A DNA stretch of 64,000 nucleotides from Euonymus europaeus (lineage: Eukaryota > Streptophyta > Magnoliopsida > Celastrales > Celastraceae). The notes under the pieces are model-generated. The model did no database searches. It saw nothing but the letters and a program-made list of their open reading frames with translations, and was not told the DNA's origin. Each line of letters starts with the position of its first letter. Position 1 is the first letter of the stretch. Positions 1 to 12,939 of this stretch are shown one piece after another. The stretch is from NCBI GenBank assembly GCA_963580455.1, contig OY756957.1, positions 7,445,001 through 7,509,000 on the forward strand, in the 5' to 3' direction. A program made the translations under genes and the position numbers.

Positions 1-878
1 AAACCCACGAATAAGTATTTGAGTCAACAGATAACAACAAAGCATCATGCCCATCATCGGTTACTGCGTTGACATCAACATTCTTATTGTCTTCTTTCTT
101 TAAAGACCAACAATTTTTCTTAGTGTGACCTTGCTTGCCACAATTCCAACAACCATCTTGTTTCTTGCCAAAACGTGACTTACTTCTTCCTCTTCCTGGC
201 CTAGATTTGCTGTGACCAGAATTCCTATCTGACTGTCTACCTCTGTCAGACTGTCCGCCTCTGTCATTCACATTCAAAGCTGAACCAGAACTTGAGGATT
301 CTCTAGCATCTTTACTTCTAGATTCTTCACTCAGAATCTGATCTCTCACAGCACCGTAGGTAAGTTTTTGCTTGTCGATAGAATTATTCACTGCTGTTCT
401 CATAGTCTCCCAACTATTTGACAAAGATGCCAAAATGATCAATGCCCGCACTTCATCTTCAAAGTCAATCTCAACTGACTCCAATTGATTAACAATATCA
501 TTAAATTCATTCAAGTGCTTGGCAACATGAGTACCTTCTTGAATCTTCAAGTTGAATAACTTTTTCATCAGGTGCACCTTATGATTCGCAGTTGGCGTCT
601 CATACATTTATGATAATGTATCCATGAGCTCCTTTGTAGTTGTCACTTTAGAAACATTGTGAGCAACACTCCGTGTTAGAGTTAATCGAATAACTCTTAA
701 CACTTGTCTATCTAAAAGCTTTCATTCATCATCGAGCATCTTTTCCGGTGGCTTACCAAGAAGAGGTAAGTGCATCTTCTTTCCATACAAAAAAATCATC
801 AATCTGCATACGCCAATATGCGAAGTCGGTGCCATCAAATTTTTTGAAACCTGCAACTTTAGCTTCATCTGTAGTCAT
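1..878 (-). pseudogene. Ty1/copia retrotransposon gag, decayed, cut by window edge
   Basis: Read on the minus strand, a copia-type gag begins at the ATG at 878-876 (MTTDEAKVAGFKKFDG...). The UBN2-type capsid region follows, and then a CCHC zinc knuckle (CWNCGKQGHTKKNC) at about 157-119, just before the window edge, where the protease should start. Gag packages the element RNA in particles. The frame is broken: a shift near 780-790 at a run of A, a TGA near 722 where Trp is usual, and a TAA near 610. This copy cannot make intact Gag. The basic Gly/Arg/Ser-rich stretch ahead of the knuckle is normal for the family. It belongs with the primer-binding site and LTR at 1719-1952. Confidence 0.85.
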
Positions 879-1718
879 AACTCCCACTCAAATCAGACCT
901 TAAATTTAACTTGGTCTGATTACACAAGTCAGCAAATAAAAATAGACTCACGGCAAATCACAAGGCAATTATCACAGCAATAATCAATGCTTCCTTAGTC
1001 AAAAGAAGTATAAATAGAATATCCAATGAATTTATCTATCAAGTGCTCCACTGCTGCCGGTTTAAGTCCCAAAACACTATTTTGTTCACACTAATTCAAA
1101 TCAAGGGTCCCACCACAATTGAAAACTCAATTAAAGTAAATAAATAAATTTGCACCTTTGAAAAAAAAACGTGGACACCATTCTTCAACTGGTGGATTTT
1201 TTTTCTTTCTTATAGTTGTCGGCCACCTACTGTTCCAACTCTGACAAATTTGAAACCGCAAGGTTCACTTGCAGAGACGATGCAATGAGCTGTCTTACGC
1301 CCGAACTTAATAGCAATGAAATCGATCTTCCATGCCTAGAACACTAATATGTCTACAAGCTGCCACAAACTTCTCTACTCTTTCAACTTGGGGTCATCAT
1401 TTGTCTAGCTCGTGAATCTAGGCTGCAACTTCAAGTCAACATCACAATTCCAACAGATCTCTCTCACCTTTAGTTGGTGATTTCTTGATGTCTTTGAGAG
1501 ATGAGAAGTGTATGATCTGAGATCAATTTTTCTTCTTCTTCTGGAGCTCTTTGGAGAGCCACTCTTACTACCAACTTACTGATCCTTCAAGAGGCAACCA
1601 AGAATACTATATGGATGCTTGATTCTTCTTCTGGTAGATCGAAGACCAGATCTATTCTTGTCTAGGATCAACCTTCTTGTGCTGAGTCAACACCACCCAA
1701 GAAGTCCGATTAACCAAG
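879..1718 (-). other. copia leader between primer-binding site and gag
   Basis: Untranslated leader of the minus-strand copia element, between its primer-binding site and the gag start. I see no convincing gene. A short open frame at 1619-1858 runs across the leader and LTR and resembles no protein I know. Confidence 0.5.
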
Positions 1719-1731
1719 CTTCGATACCAAT
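1719..1731 (-). other. retrotransposon primer-binding site
   Basis: On the minus strand this reads TTGGTATCGAAGC. It closely matches the complement of the 3' end of plant initiator-Met tRNA (TGGTATCAGAGC) and lies directly next to the LTR end, as expected for the minus-strand primer site of copia elements. Confidence 0.75.
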
Positions 1732-1952
1732 TGTTGTAACTAGAACACACTCACGCACACAATCACAGAATAAAGTAAGAACAAATAGACACGAAGATTT
1801 AAAGTGTTTCTTCTCTCAATTTTTTGGTGCATGTTACAAGAGAAATGAGAGGATATAAATAGAAAACTCTAGGGACAAAAAAGTCCACTAACCAGTCCAA
1901 TACACAACCCAGTGTACTAACCTAATAAAATAAATAATATCCAGACTTAACA
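1732..1952 (-). repeat. 5' LTR of the copia element
   Basis: A 221-bp LTR starting TGTT and ending AACA when read in either direction (TGTTAAGTCTGG... to ...TTACAACA on the minus strand). It abuts the primer-binding site. A TATA-like CTATTTATA on the minus strand near 1857 fits a U3 promoter. The partner LTR lies outside the window. Confidence 0.7.
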
Positions 1953-3698
1953 CACACTACTCACAAATTATCGGATATAGATATTCATTCACAATCATTC
2001 AATATTAAAGCAACAGTTTCCAGTAAAAGTAACAAATAACATATTCACCCACATACACTTCTCATCGCAATTCTACATTAACCCACCAAACATTTATATT
2101 AGAAAATCACAACTCAATTAAATAAACATAAGAATCATCGATTAAACTAAATTACGACAACCTTCCAAAATAATGTGAGAGTATAGTATTCCCTGCCTCG
2201 TGAAGCGTGCCTCACAACCCACTTGAACCAATACCTTTCCGTATGATTTTCGACATACACCTGAAATTCTTCACCAAACTGCAGATATAATTTCTACAAC
2301 AAAATACGTATACATAGTCAGAAATACGCTCAAACACCCCGTAAAATACCTAGAATACACGATCTAGCCAAATGGGTGAACTTTTTCTGGAAAAATCAAA
2401 CCGGGTCAATAGTACCTGAAATGCCCACATTTTGGTCACTAGAGATCCGAACGAATTTAACCAAAAATCACCGACTGGGTATTGTAGTACTCACTAAGAT
2501 GAGCTCAACGGTGGTATCCTTGCATCAAACAGAGGTCAGAGGAGGGAGAAATCGACCGTCGAAGCTTATGGTGGCTGAATTTTCGCGAGTTTTTCCCGGA
2601 GATATACAGCTCCGTTTTGGAAGAATCTTGAATTGATTTCATAGGAGATCGGCGCCATTGAAATTGGAAGCGCGGAAATCGCGTATTTGATCTCCTTTTT
2701 CTATTTCCGTTTTTTTTTTTGTTTTAAAGATAAATTCAGATATTTATAAAATTAGATCCCTTTTTTTCCACTTATTTAATAAAAATTGGATACTCCACTT
2801 CCTTATTTGAGATATCATGAATAAATCAAGGTTCACTCTTCCTTAGAAGTAAAAAGGACAAGAACACAAAATATGGGACCAATGAGGAATTGAAATGATT
2901 TCTAGGCATCAATGGGTTCACAAAAGAAATGGGTAATAATTCTCCTACCTTGTTCCAAGCAAAACATGAAATCCTAAATTCCCAAATTCTAGGATTTCGG
3001 CCCCAAACCTAACATGTAACAATTATCGAAACTCACATCATATCAATCATTTGGAACATCACATTAGTCATATCAATAACAATTAACTCAAGAAAATTCA
3101 AGATTTTACCTTTTCTCTATAGAAAAATTCTTCCAAATCTTGAATATGCACCAAATCAAATTTCTACTTGAAATTAACAATGAAACTTATATATAATCAA
3201 GCCTAGAATCAACTTCCATAACTATTAAATCCAACCAATCAAAGTTTTCTACAAATCTATAAAAAAACCTATTTTTTTTTAAATTAAAGAAACTCACCTC
3301 AAACCTTGAAATCTTTGTAAAATCCTTGTTAAATCTTGTTAAGCATCTAAATCCTTGCTAATCTTCAAGAAGAATCTTCCAAAACTCACTCTCTTTTTCT
3401 TCCTCACTCTCATGGCTCTCTCTCTTTCACTCGACTTTTCCTTTGTTTCACTCACTGTTGCTACACAAAAGCAACATAAATTCATTCATTTTTTTATAAG
3501 GCCCACTGGGCCACATATTCCCACTTTCGGTGGGCCAATTCATGCCCAACGAAAGTGGGCTTATATAGATTTATTTGGTTGGTTTATATTACAATTTATT
3601 AAATTCTATTTAATTAATGAATAACTTATCTGTAGTCAAATTTTCGAACCTGAGTTCACTACTATTTTTTTTTAATTTTTTCGGATCGAGGTATTACA
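1953..3698 (-). repeat. probable Ty3/gypsy-type LTR, partial
   Basis: The minus strand begins at 3698 with TGTAATACCTCGATCCG, a start typical of long LTRs of plant chromovirus (Tekay/Del-like) elements. A TATATAAG box lies near 3561, inside a hairpin-forming GGGC/CCCA stretch, and a transcribed-looking leader follows. The text continues LTR-like down to the copia LTR at 1952 with no clear CA end, so the copia element probably inserted into this LTR. The two short open frames (2376-2636, 3355-3624) look incidental. Family placement is inference. Confidence 0.5.
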
Positions 3699-3805
3699 CG
3701 ATCGCTTGCTATGTCAACAAAAACAAACTAATTTTGGACATCATTAGATAATAAGAGATTATGATTAGATGTCTTGAATCAGTGGTGGAAACTTATAAGC
3801 GGAAA

Positions 3806-4290
3806 GGAGGGCATGACCCCCAAATTTTTGAAATTTTATATAATATTATATACTTAAAAAGATTTTTAGTATGAATATTAAATAAAAGCCCCCAAAAATA
3901 TGAATCTCTAATTGACTCAAATTATAAGATAACTAATGAGTCCAAACAAACTCGTTGATTAATGAACTTAATTTTTGTCTCAAGACCACAACTCATAACC
4001 AAAATATAATATTGGATTTGTTAATAGCTAATTAGGTTTTAATGTTCATCCATCAAACCAAAATTGGGGTAGAGGTTCGGGCGAGCCTTCGTACTTTTTT
4101 TGAGACTTTTCTTTAAATATAGATTTTTTATTTGATCATTAATTATCTTATAAGGTGAGTCTATTAAAGATTCATATTTTTAGAGATTTTTCTTTAATAC
4201 TTTTCCTATATATATATATTTTTTTTGTGTGAACTCATTAATTATCAGTCCATATATTTTTGAAGATTTTTCTTTAATATCACTATTAAA
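3806..4290. repeat. inverted-repeat (MITE-like) remnant
   Basis: The stretch 3879-3940 and the stretch 4131-4196 are inverted copies of each other over about 65 bases at roughly 80% identity (core TTATCTTATAA ... GATTCATATTTTT). A third, shorter copy follows at 4230-4285. This looks like a decayed foldback or MITE insertion just upstream of the RCD1 transcript region. No coding potential seen. Confidence 0.55.
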
Positions 4291-4299
4291 AATTAAAAA

Positions 4300-7200
4300 A
4301 GTGGGGCCCGCGCGTGGTTCCCCGCTCTTGTACATTGCTAGCGTCGGCCTCACCCACCAATAACATCCTTCTTAGTCCAACTCATAGCCAATTAAATTGT
4401 GGCGTTGATAGAATTTTGTTTTGGCACCGTCATTGTACCATTTCGTTCTTCGCAACTCTTTCTTGCGTTTCGCCCAAGGAAGAAAGAGACACAAACGAAC
4501 GCGCAGAGACCGCCGACTTAAAAACGCTCTCATCTTGTGCCGTTGAAAGTAGAAACGTACAGGCAGTAAAGCATATTAACGGCATCGTTTTGGGTGTACT
4601 GTTCCTCTTTATTTGCTCGGAGTCTGGATTTTCTTTTTGCATCTTCTCTCTCCCTCTAACTCCCTCGATCTCGAAGGAACCCCTCGCTCATGAACATCGA
4701 GCCTTATCGATATTTTTGTCGTTTCTGAGAATTGAGGGTACAGTTCTTATTTTTCCTGTTAACTTTTGTTTGTTATAAAAAACAAGTCATCAGATTTGTG
4801 GTGGCCTTTTATTCTTTTTGATGCTGTTCTCGTTGGACTTAGATTCTGTTTTTGCTTTTTTGCATGTCAATTTGTTTAAATTTTTTGTTTTGTGAAGAAT
4901 TGGACAGATCGGGATGGATTTTCTTTGATATGAGTTCTTGAGTTTGTTTAATTGTGGATAAATTTGGTTTGACTGCTAATTGTATTGATTAGGGTTACTA
5001 GTTCTTTCCCCTGATTGGTGTAATTTATGTGGGGTTTGTATGGATTGACTCGAAATTTGAATCTTGATCTATTCGGTGAAAGGGTGTGTTGAACATAAAT
5101 AAAGAAAAGATTGTGCTTTTGACTTTAGAAATTCGTGTTTTCTTTTTTAAATTTAAATCATTTTGATTCTTGAATATGTCTAAAATTTGATGTTAGATTA
5201 GCTGAGGAGTTTAATCTGGCTGATGAGACTTTGCACAGATGCTTGTATGATCAATCATATAAAAATCCTAGGGTTTTATTTTGGTAAGGAACTTATTTTT
5301 ATTTTTATTATTTTTAGTTTTATTAGTGTTAACTGGATGACATATAATTATTTTTCTTCTGATTTTACTGTTACTTACAGTGTGGGACTAAATTGAGATT
5401 TGAAATGGAAGTTTTGAGATTTTTAGTTCTTAATTGTGGTATTCTATGTCATAGGAGAAGCGCTACTGAGGTTTCCGAATAAATAAGGCAGTGGCTTTTC
5501 ATATTTGAATCGCGTCACGGTCAAATATAAGAGGGGCATGTACAGAATGAAGACTAACAATAATGCTCGGTATGTGTTCTTTCCATATAATTCTAGGTAA
5601 TTACTTACATGATCACTTGATTAAATATCTTTTTGTTTGGAAATTTAGTACTTATTCATTATTGTAATGTTGTGGATTTTTGGTATTCTGTTGTGATGTT
5701 AATTGTTGAACGGACAGGGTGATCCATAGCAGTATATCATTTTATGACTGGTAAGCATACTTAATTTCGTGTTTATGGATTTAGAACTATTGTTGAAGCT
5801 GGTATACATTATTGCCACGTGTGTAGGTGATTATTAGATCCCTCTGTTTCAGGAAATGTTTTCCGGTTGCATAGGTAAGATTACGTGGGCATTTGGCATA
5901 TTGTTGTGACATCATTATTTGTTGTCCCTACAAGATTGTCCTTTTAATGACTAGTTATCATGCTTAATTTGTGTTCTATGTTCTTAGAACTAATGTTTTT
6001 AAAATTGAGCATTAGAATAAGGCTTTGGTTTTCGAGTCTCAGTGATACTGCTTTTGAAGCAGCTTTCAACTCGGATGATGTCAATGTGAACATAAGCACT
6101 TCTACAATTTTTTTGGTTTGTTCACGGCACTAGCATATGTGGTATTATAAGAAATTGAAGCTCTTTAAGTCATAATCTATTTTTGTCATGATGATTAATG
6201 TATGTCATAAATTGAATTTCTTTTTTTGAATGGACATAATTGACTTTCTATGTGAAGAATTTGATTAATTTACAATCCATATTTAAAATTTTGTGTGAAA
6301 ACCTTAGCGTAGTTGCCTAGTCAAGTTCAAACCACATACGCAACTCTTTTGTTTCCGCACCATTGTTCGCTCAGTGTTTCCTTTTATGTTATTGAGTCCT
6401 GAATCTTAGCAATCACTTTTCATCATCCTTTTTATTTCCCAAAGATATTTTTCTATGTACTTTCCAGTATAGTCTCTCGATATTGATTCTACTTCTGTCG
6501 ATATTGACTCTACTTCTTGCACATACAATTCAAAATTATTTTCGTATTTCTCTGCTAGGTTTTTTCTAATCTGTTTTATGAGTAGCAAGGAAGCCTTTAT
6601 TGTAGAAGCATTGTTTTAATGCCAGTGCTTAATTTCACGTGACGAATTTCATCCTTGTATAAAGAGACATGTTCTGATGGTTCTGATGGTGTAGTGTTTC
6701 TTAAGATGGAGGATCCTTTGTGCATCTATAAATAGATGGTTATATGCTTAGACTACATGATTTAATCTATGTAATCTTGTTGTACCACATGACATGAGCA
6801 CCATGGAAAATACTGTATGTTGTTTCTGTGATGCATTAGAGCATGTTGCAGATCTTAGAAACGAAATGGTCAGAACTTTTGGCTGCTTATTTTGATCAAC
6901 AGTTGGAGTTTCTGTTTCACAAGCCAAAACCCAAAATCCAAAATGATCCCTAGTGTGATTGCATCTATGTCTATTAGTTGGTCTGATGGTCTCTCATATA
7001 TTGCATCATTTGGGCACTATTCATATATTTTTTTTGAAGCGGGGTAGATGCGGTGCTGTTTTTATCTGGGCACCTTTTATGGTTGTGAAAATTGCCTCCA
7101 TTCATGATTTCAGGTTATTTTTAGGGTATTAAATTTGTCTTTACTAATTGTTGATTTCTTTTTTCCATACAGTGTGTGTGAGCCTACTTCAATGGTGCAT

Positions 7201-7303
7201 TTCCTGTGAGAAGGGGCTGTTGGAAGGCCACATTTTTTGTTTTACTTTTTATTGAGACAGTTTCCTGTGAAGTTGTTGATAGGGATTGATCTAGGAGGTA
7301 GAA
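4300..7303 (+). promoter_or_regulatory. promoter and 5' leader region of the RCD1 gene
   Basis: Upstream of the RCD1 start codon, 4430-4750 looks like a 5' leader: CT-rich tracts (CTCTCTCCCTC) and several short upstream open frames, including 4314-4778. It is followed by T-rich intron-like sequence. A plausible leader exon is 5453-5570 (preceded by ATAG, followed by GTATGTG), and a strong acceptor, TTTCCATACAG, ends at 7173. The leader is therefore probably spliced once or twice. Exact borders need transcript data. No other gene is seen here. Confidence 0.45.
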
Positions 7304-10300
7304 ATGGAATCAAAGATCGCCAAGGAATTGGATAGTAGTTGTGGAGTTGCACTTGGCTTGAAGAGAAAGCGAGCATCTCTTTCTGCAGCACATATTGCCG
7401 GAGCTCCCAGTGCAGTGTTACCTCAGTGGTCATCATCTATTCCATTGACCCATAACCGTAATAAACGTGGGAAGGTAGATGGATACAACTGCCGGCTTAT
7501 GAGCTGTGGATATATTTCTACAAGATTTTTGCGTCGCTGTTACTCAAATTTCCAGAGAAGTGGGGTTCCACAGCGTATTCTGTTGTACCAGAATGGTGAA
7601 TGGACTGATTTTCCTCAAGATCTCATTCGATTGTTTAAGAAAGACCTTGAAGCAAAGAAGGCAGCCATCGAGGTGGATATGGACGGTGATCCTTATGTGC
7701 TGGATTTTCTTCATATGTTTCGTTTGGACTTGAAAAGAGGCCTGCAACAACCAATTGCTTGGATTGATGAAACAGGTGGCTGCTACTTTCCTGAGATTTA
7801 TGATGATTCTGATGAATATGACACCAACCAGCATCAATGTGGGAAAGATCACGAGCCTTCATACACTGGTGTCCATGAGATCAAGATGCAGCTTGAAATT
7901 GACTTAAATGTAGATTCTAAATTGAAGGAATGCAGTGGGGAGTCGGATGATGTTATTGAGGAGATTCATGGTGCTTGCAACATTAAGCCCGATTCCAAAA
8001 TTATTGAAGTTGTTGAGACAAATAAACATATGACGGCATCTATGGCTACTGGAGCAATATCTGCTAATAAAAAGTTGGATTATGATATTGTTCAAGAGAT
8101 GTTTCTTGATGGTATGTTGCCTTCATGTGGTGCAGAGATACTTTATTTATATCGCTGTTCTAGTGCATCAATGCCAGCTCGTTTAGAGCTTTTTGAGAAG
8201 CAGGTTGAAATCACACAAAAGTATCGCGGAGATGCAAATGTCCATTATGCTTGGCTTGCTTGCTCTAGAGGAGCATTGTCTAAGATCATGATGTATGGGA
8301 TTGGGCATTATGGACCATATATAACTATGTCCAAATATGGCATCGGTGTTCATCTTTCTGCAGCGAAGTCCTCTGGTGCCAGGTCTAGCTCTTTTTTTTA
8401 TTCTATCCCATATACTGTGTGACATATTTCTATTATTACCCTTGAAATTTATTAATCTTCATGGGTAGGCCACAGGTGGCCCATCCATATTTGCTGCTGG
8501 TGATACTTTCTTTTAAGCTGCTTGCCTTGGCACTTCAGAAAATTTTCCCTTGAAAAGATTCAATCATTCAAGACGAGAAGTATGCCCTGCTCCTGAGCAA
8601 TGTGTCGTGCATCCGCTGATCTGAGCATGACACTCTAATGTTCATGGTTGGCTCACTTTGTGAAAGATCAAACAATGTGCGGTCAAATGCATTTTTCCTC
8701 TAAAATTGGAGTGATACCATGACACGAATAGATCAAAATGATCATTGGTTTTTATTTAATACACATCCATGAAATCTTTGTTCAAACCTTCAATCCTCAT
8801 TGCTGACTATTACCAAGGAGCATGCCAGGCATGCTTGCCTATGATTATCTTCACTATTGAACTCTTATAACATTTTTTAGTCAATTAGACAATTACATAT
8901 GAAAAATTTGCCCTATTTTGTTTTGCCTTTCCCCCCCTAGTTTTACAAGTGATATGCTATTCATCTGTATTTTTATGTTGTGATGTGGAGAGGTATTCAG
9001 CTTTTGATTTGTTGACAGTTTGGATTATTGTGATGTTGACGAAAATGGTGTGCGATACTTGTTATTTTGTCGTGTCATATTGGGAAATATGGAGCGACTT
9101 TGTCCTGGGACCCGACAGTTCCATCCCAGTAGTGAGGAATTCGACAGTGGAGTAGATAATCTTCAGAATCCGAGGCATTATGTAATCTGGAATATGAATG
9201 CAAATACACACATCTATCCAGAATTTGCTGTTGGTTTCAAAATCTCTTCCAATGCTGAAGGTGATTCCTAATCTTTGTGTTTACTGGCTGATTGCCTGAA
9301 TACCAACATTTACCCATTGTTTGTTGGATTAAACTTGGCTTGAAATCTCGTCTGTTATTTCACTGCAGGGCCTTTTGTTTTATTCTTAATGCAAAAGATC
9401 ACAAGTTGTTGATGTTAATGAACATGGTTTATTAAGCAAACAAGTTCATGACTTTTCTCTTTGCTTTATGAATTTGTTTAGCGGTGTCTGTGTGTATTTT
9501 CTGAATTTCTTTGTAGAACACTTTAGTACCTGTGTTTTTTTACTTGATGAGTTCTACAGATGATCTGGCTGGAAGTGAGAACAAGCATTCAGTTTCAGGG
9601 GTTACTATGCCCTCTGAAGGTCGTCAGGGAAATATACAATTTAACTCCTCTGCTGTTGATCTGGTGAGCATTCAGTTTTAATGCATGGCACATCTGTTGG
9701 TCCTTATCTTGTGGCATCGTTGAGCTAATATGCAACATCATACTTTCCTAAGTTGCACATTTAAGTATCAAATTTAGATTGCTCAGTTGTTTGGTTCTAG
9801 TGGATGGTTTGGTTACTATTTAGCTTTCAGATTTTATACTGCTTTAGGACTTTGTATGCTGAAGTAAACCAAGCTGACCTGAAGTTACAGATGAGTATAG
9901 GGGCCTTTAGATGCTGATGGGGCCTTCAATTTATCATTCAAAGGCCATTCTGATTTACTTTCTTGCAAGTTGACACTTTCAAAAAAATTTGTTCATTTTT
10001 CCCACTTGTTGATTAGGCTGCAAACAAGTTTGAATTGTGCAAGATATTATGATTTACAAATCACTAAATCAGATAGCACTGCCTATTTATTATTCACTAT
10101 GCTGAGACATTACCAATTTAATTGTAGAAACTGATGATGTTGCAGAGAATAGACTATCAATTATATTGCTGCTATAATTGTAAAGACTTTTATAACCTTG
10201 TGCCTACTTGCACACAATTGCCTCATCTTTCAGTACTTGGAATTGAAGAGAAAATATAATAAAAGGGAAGATGCATTGTTGTGTAGTGACTGCAGCCGCT

Positions 10301-11744
10301 AAATCTTGACAAAACTGGCAAGCTTTTTGCACCATTAGGCAGTTTACCATCGCCATGAAGTCTTGATAGTGCAAAATTGTGGTATCTTGTTTTTTTTAAA
10401 AGTTCCTGGTCATTTGAATCTCATTCTAATATTTTCAAGCATGGCTCTCTTATCATTAATTACAGCGGCTTTAAGATCAGACATAATTCCTATGGCATTT
10501 TACTCAATTGATAAACTGTCAACATTGGACAGCCAATTCATATTTCTATGCATTATGCAAGTTTTATTTATTTTGTTATGACATTTTTTTTAATCTCTCT
10601 GATTAATAAGTTTGCTTTTACCTGTAAATAAATAAATAAATATATATTCTGATGGCTTTCAGGAAAAAGATGCTAGAATGGGTTCTGCCCCTTTGAGGAC
10701 TCCAAAATCCCCCTGGATGCCTTTCCCTAGCTTGTTTGCTGCAATCTCAGATAAAGTTTCTGCTAGAGATATGGAACTTGTATCTGGTCACTATGAATTA
10801 TTCAGGGTATATTTATCATCATATTCAATTTTAGTGTTTCTTCTAATTGCATGCTTCCAAGTTCCAACTCATTCTATTCCAATTTTTAACAGGCTAAAAA
10901 GTTAAATCGGGAAGATTTTGTCAAATATTTGAGGCTGATAGTTGGAGATGCATTGCTGCGAAGTACAATAATCAAACTTCAATCCGAGGTAATACGGGCA
11001 TGGAAACTAGTTCTTGTAACTAATGCATGTTGAATTTCTTTCTTTGTCTAAGCAATGATTAGCTATAAGAGGAGACATGATAATGCGGTGGCAGGTTATC
11101 TTGTGATCCTCAGATTGAGTTTTCACTGAATTTTTAGTTCTTCTCGGTTAGTATATTAGCATTAGTATATAGACATGCATAATGTCGAAAGAGAAAAGTC
11201 TACGAGCAGCTACAGCCCTTTGGGTTTTTTTTTTGTTTGTGTGTGTATCTTTCTTCCTCCTCTCCATTGCACATTGTGTCGGAGCTTTTCTTGTTAAGTA
11301 CTATGAAATAATGTTACAGGGCGAACATAAAGGATTCATAAATTGCACTGCATAAGCCCATATAAATTTTAGTATGCACGAAGTCCTATATTATTATACA
11401 TGCTTCCAGCCTGTTTTCTTTGCACAATTCTTCAAATGCCAAAGATGAAAATTTTTATGTCTTAGAGATCTAGCTGTTACAATATAATTATTTTTGCCAA
11501 AATAACGAGAACAGGAAAAAAATAAAAATTAGGCTTCATCATCATTCCATTCATGTTAACGAGGGGTGAGAAAGATGGCCACTCTCGGGAAGGTTCTCAT
11601 TCAACATTTTACAAATTTAGAGGAATTGGGTTTGAATAATAATATTTTATTAATATGAAATTCCATGGTCATATGCAGATTCCATCAGCTTGTGTAACTG
11701 ATGCATTGGAGCCGAATGTTAAAGGTTCAGTGCCGCATAACTGA
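7304..11744 (+). CDS. RCD1: RCD1/SRO-family protein (WWE, PARP-like, RST domains)
   Basis: Six coding exons: 7304-8382, 9019-9260, 9560-9663, 10663-10806, 10893-10988 and 11679-11744. All junctions are GT-AG and keep frame, giving 576 residues, close to Arabidopsis RCD1 (589). Basic nuclear-localisation-like clusters lie at residues 20-23 and 52-57 and a WWE domain at about 88-165. A PARP-like domain spans about 255-440 ([29 protein letters not shown]), and the RST domain about 485-555 ([13 protein letters not shown] to [12 protein letters not shown]). In the family the PARP fold lacks the usual catalytic triad, and the RST binds transcription factors such as DREB2A. The likely role is a nuclear hub for oxidative-stress and hormone responses. 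The ATG was chosen because it starts the family N-terminus ([12 protein letters not shown]). RCD1 versus its paralogue SRO1 cannot be separated by eye. Confidence 0.93.
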
Positions 11745-12694
11745 TTCTGGCCTGGTTCTCGATAAAGTGATACTTCATTCTGGGTATTGCAATGCGTCGA
11801 CTTGAAGTTGTGGATATCATAACGGGCTGGTTACATGTATTGGAGGTCTCAGTTGTCTGAAAAGTTTTAGGAGTTTGCTTCTCTGTTTTCCCTGTTTTCT
11901 TGTTAGTGGACGATATTTCCAACTTGTCAAACTGGAACTGGGACGTGTTTAGAATTTGAACTGCCTCTCGACCCTTGGATGCACATTTGTTTCCTGAATG
12001 TGGACAATTCCCATAATTATTTTCTACTTTATTTTATTTTTTTGGGGATTTTGGGTGAGAAACAGAGTGTGGTGGCAATGGCAAGCCATTTTAAGGAGCC
12101 GGTCGATTCTATTTTGGGCTGGGCTTGTAGATTATATTGGCGGATTTAGCGAAGCCTAGGATGTCAAGGGAAAAGAAACAGTTGGACCGGTCGCTTACAT
12201 GGGCTTATTATTAATTACGTGGTAGGAATGGTCGTTCGGTCACATCCTAAAAAGTTAAAACACTTTCCTCTTGTGACGAAGGACACTGGCCACCTTTTCT
12301 CCTCACATTCCTCTGCTCCTGTGGCACTCTTTTTGCACAAATTTTTTCCCTTCGACCCTCTAAATTTCCCTGTCGAGGTTCTTCTCGATGAAATTCTGCA
12401 CCATCTTTACTCACTGGTTTAGTCGTATTTTTGTAGTATTTTAGTTGGAAGAGGGGTGCATACTGCATAGCAAGAATTTGTTCCCAGTTACTTGGCCATT
12501 CTGATCAGACACTATAGACTTGGTCTTAGTACAACAGTGTTGTAGTGTTATGCCGTTGCCGTGACTTATGTACCTTGTGTCTACTTTCCTCTTTTTTAAG
12601 TTGTTGGTAAGCAACTTTGACTATAAGAATTAATTCTTTTGGTGCTTTGTAAATTTTGAAGGCTGGGCAGGGCAGGGCAGGGCAGGGCAAATTA
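11745..12694. other. RCD1 3' flank and intergenic DNA
   Basis: Begins with the 3' untranslated region of RCD1. I see no further exon. At 12,664-12,688 there is a short tandem run of GGGCA. A 67-residue open frame at 12,219-12,422 shows no family features. Confidence 0.5.
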
Positions 12695-12939
12695 TTGTGA
12701 AGATGAATGAGGGACAGAGCAAGCGGATTAGGTGCAGACACACAAATGCGATGCTATCTGTGACGGGCTATTGTCAGAAATCTAGTCGGTGAAGAGCATC
12801 CGGATATAGCTGAGAAATTTGAACGTTACCTCCTCGAGTCTTATATTGAAGACAATAATAAAATGGTTAAATGGTGTCCGAGTGCTCCTCATTGTGGGAA
12901 TACAATACGTGTTGAGGATGATGAATCTTGTGAGGTACA
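12695..12939 (+). pseudogene. ARIADNE-type RBR E3 ligase exon fragment, frameshifted
   Basis: Translating in pieces gives MNEGQSKRIRC, then KCDAICD, then AIVRNLVGEEHPDIAEKF, SYIEDNNKMVKWCPSAPHCG and NTIRVEDDESCEV. This is the stretch from late RING1 into the IBR domain of plant ARIADNE (ARI1/2/3-like) RBR ubiquitin ligases. Two small frame changes interrupt it, near 12,745 and near 12,763, the latter a missing base at GACG-GGC. At its end GAG|GTACAA still looks like an exon/donor border, so the source was probably genomic DNA rather than a processed transcript. No flanking ARIADNE exons were found. It is a relic or captured fragment and not functional. Confidence 0.8.

Noticed and set aside
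4314..4778. 154-codon open frame upstream of RCD1
   Set aside because: Lies in the probable promoter and 5' leader of RCD1, has no family resemblance and overlaps another open frame on the opposite strand.
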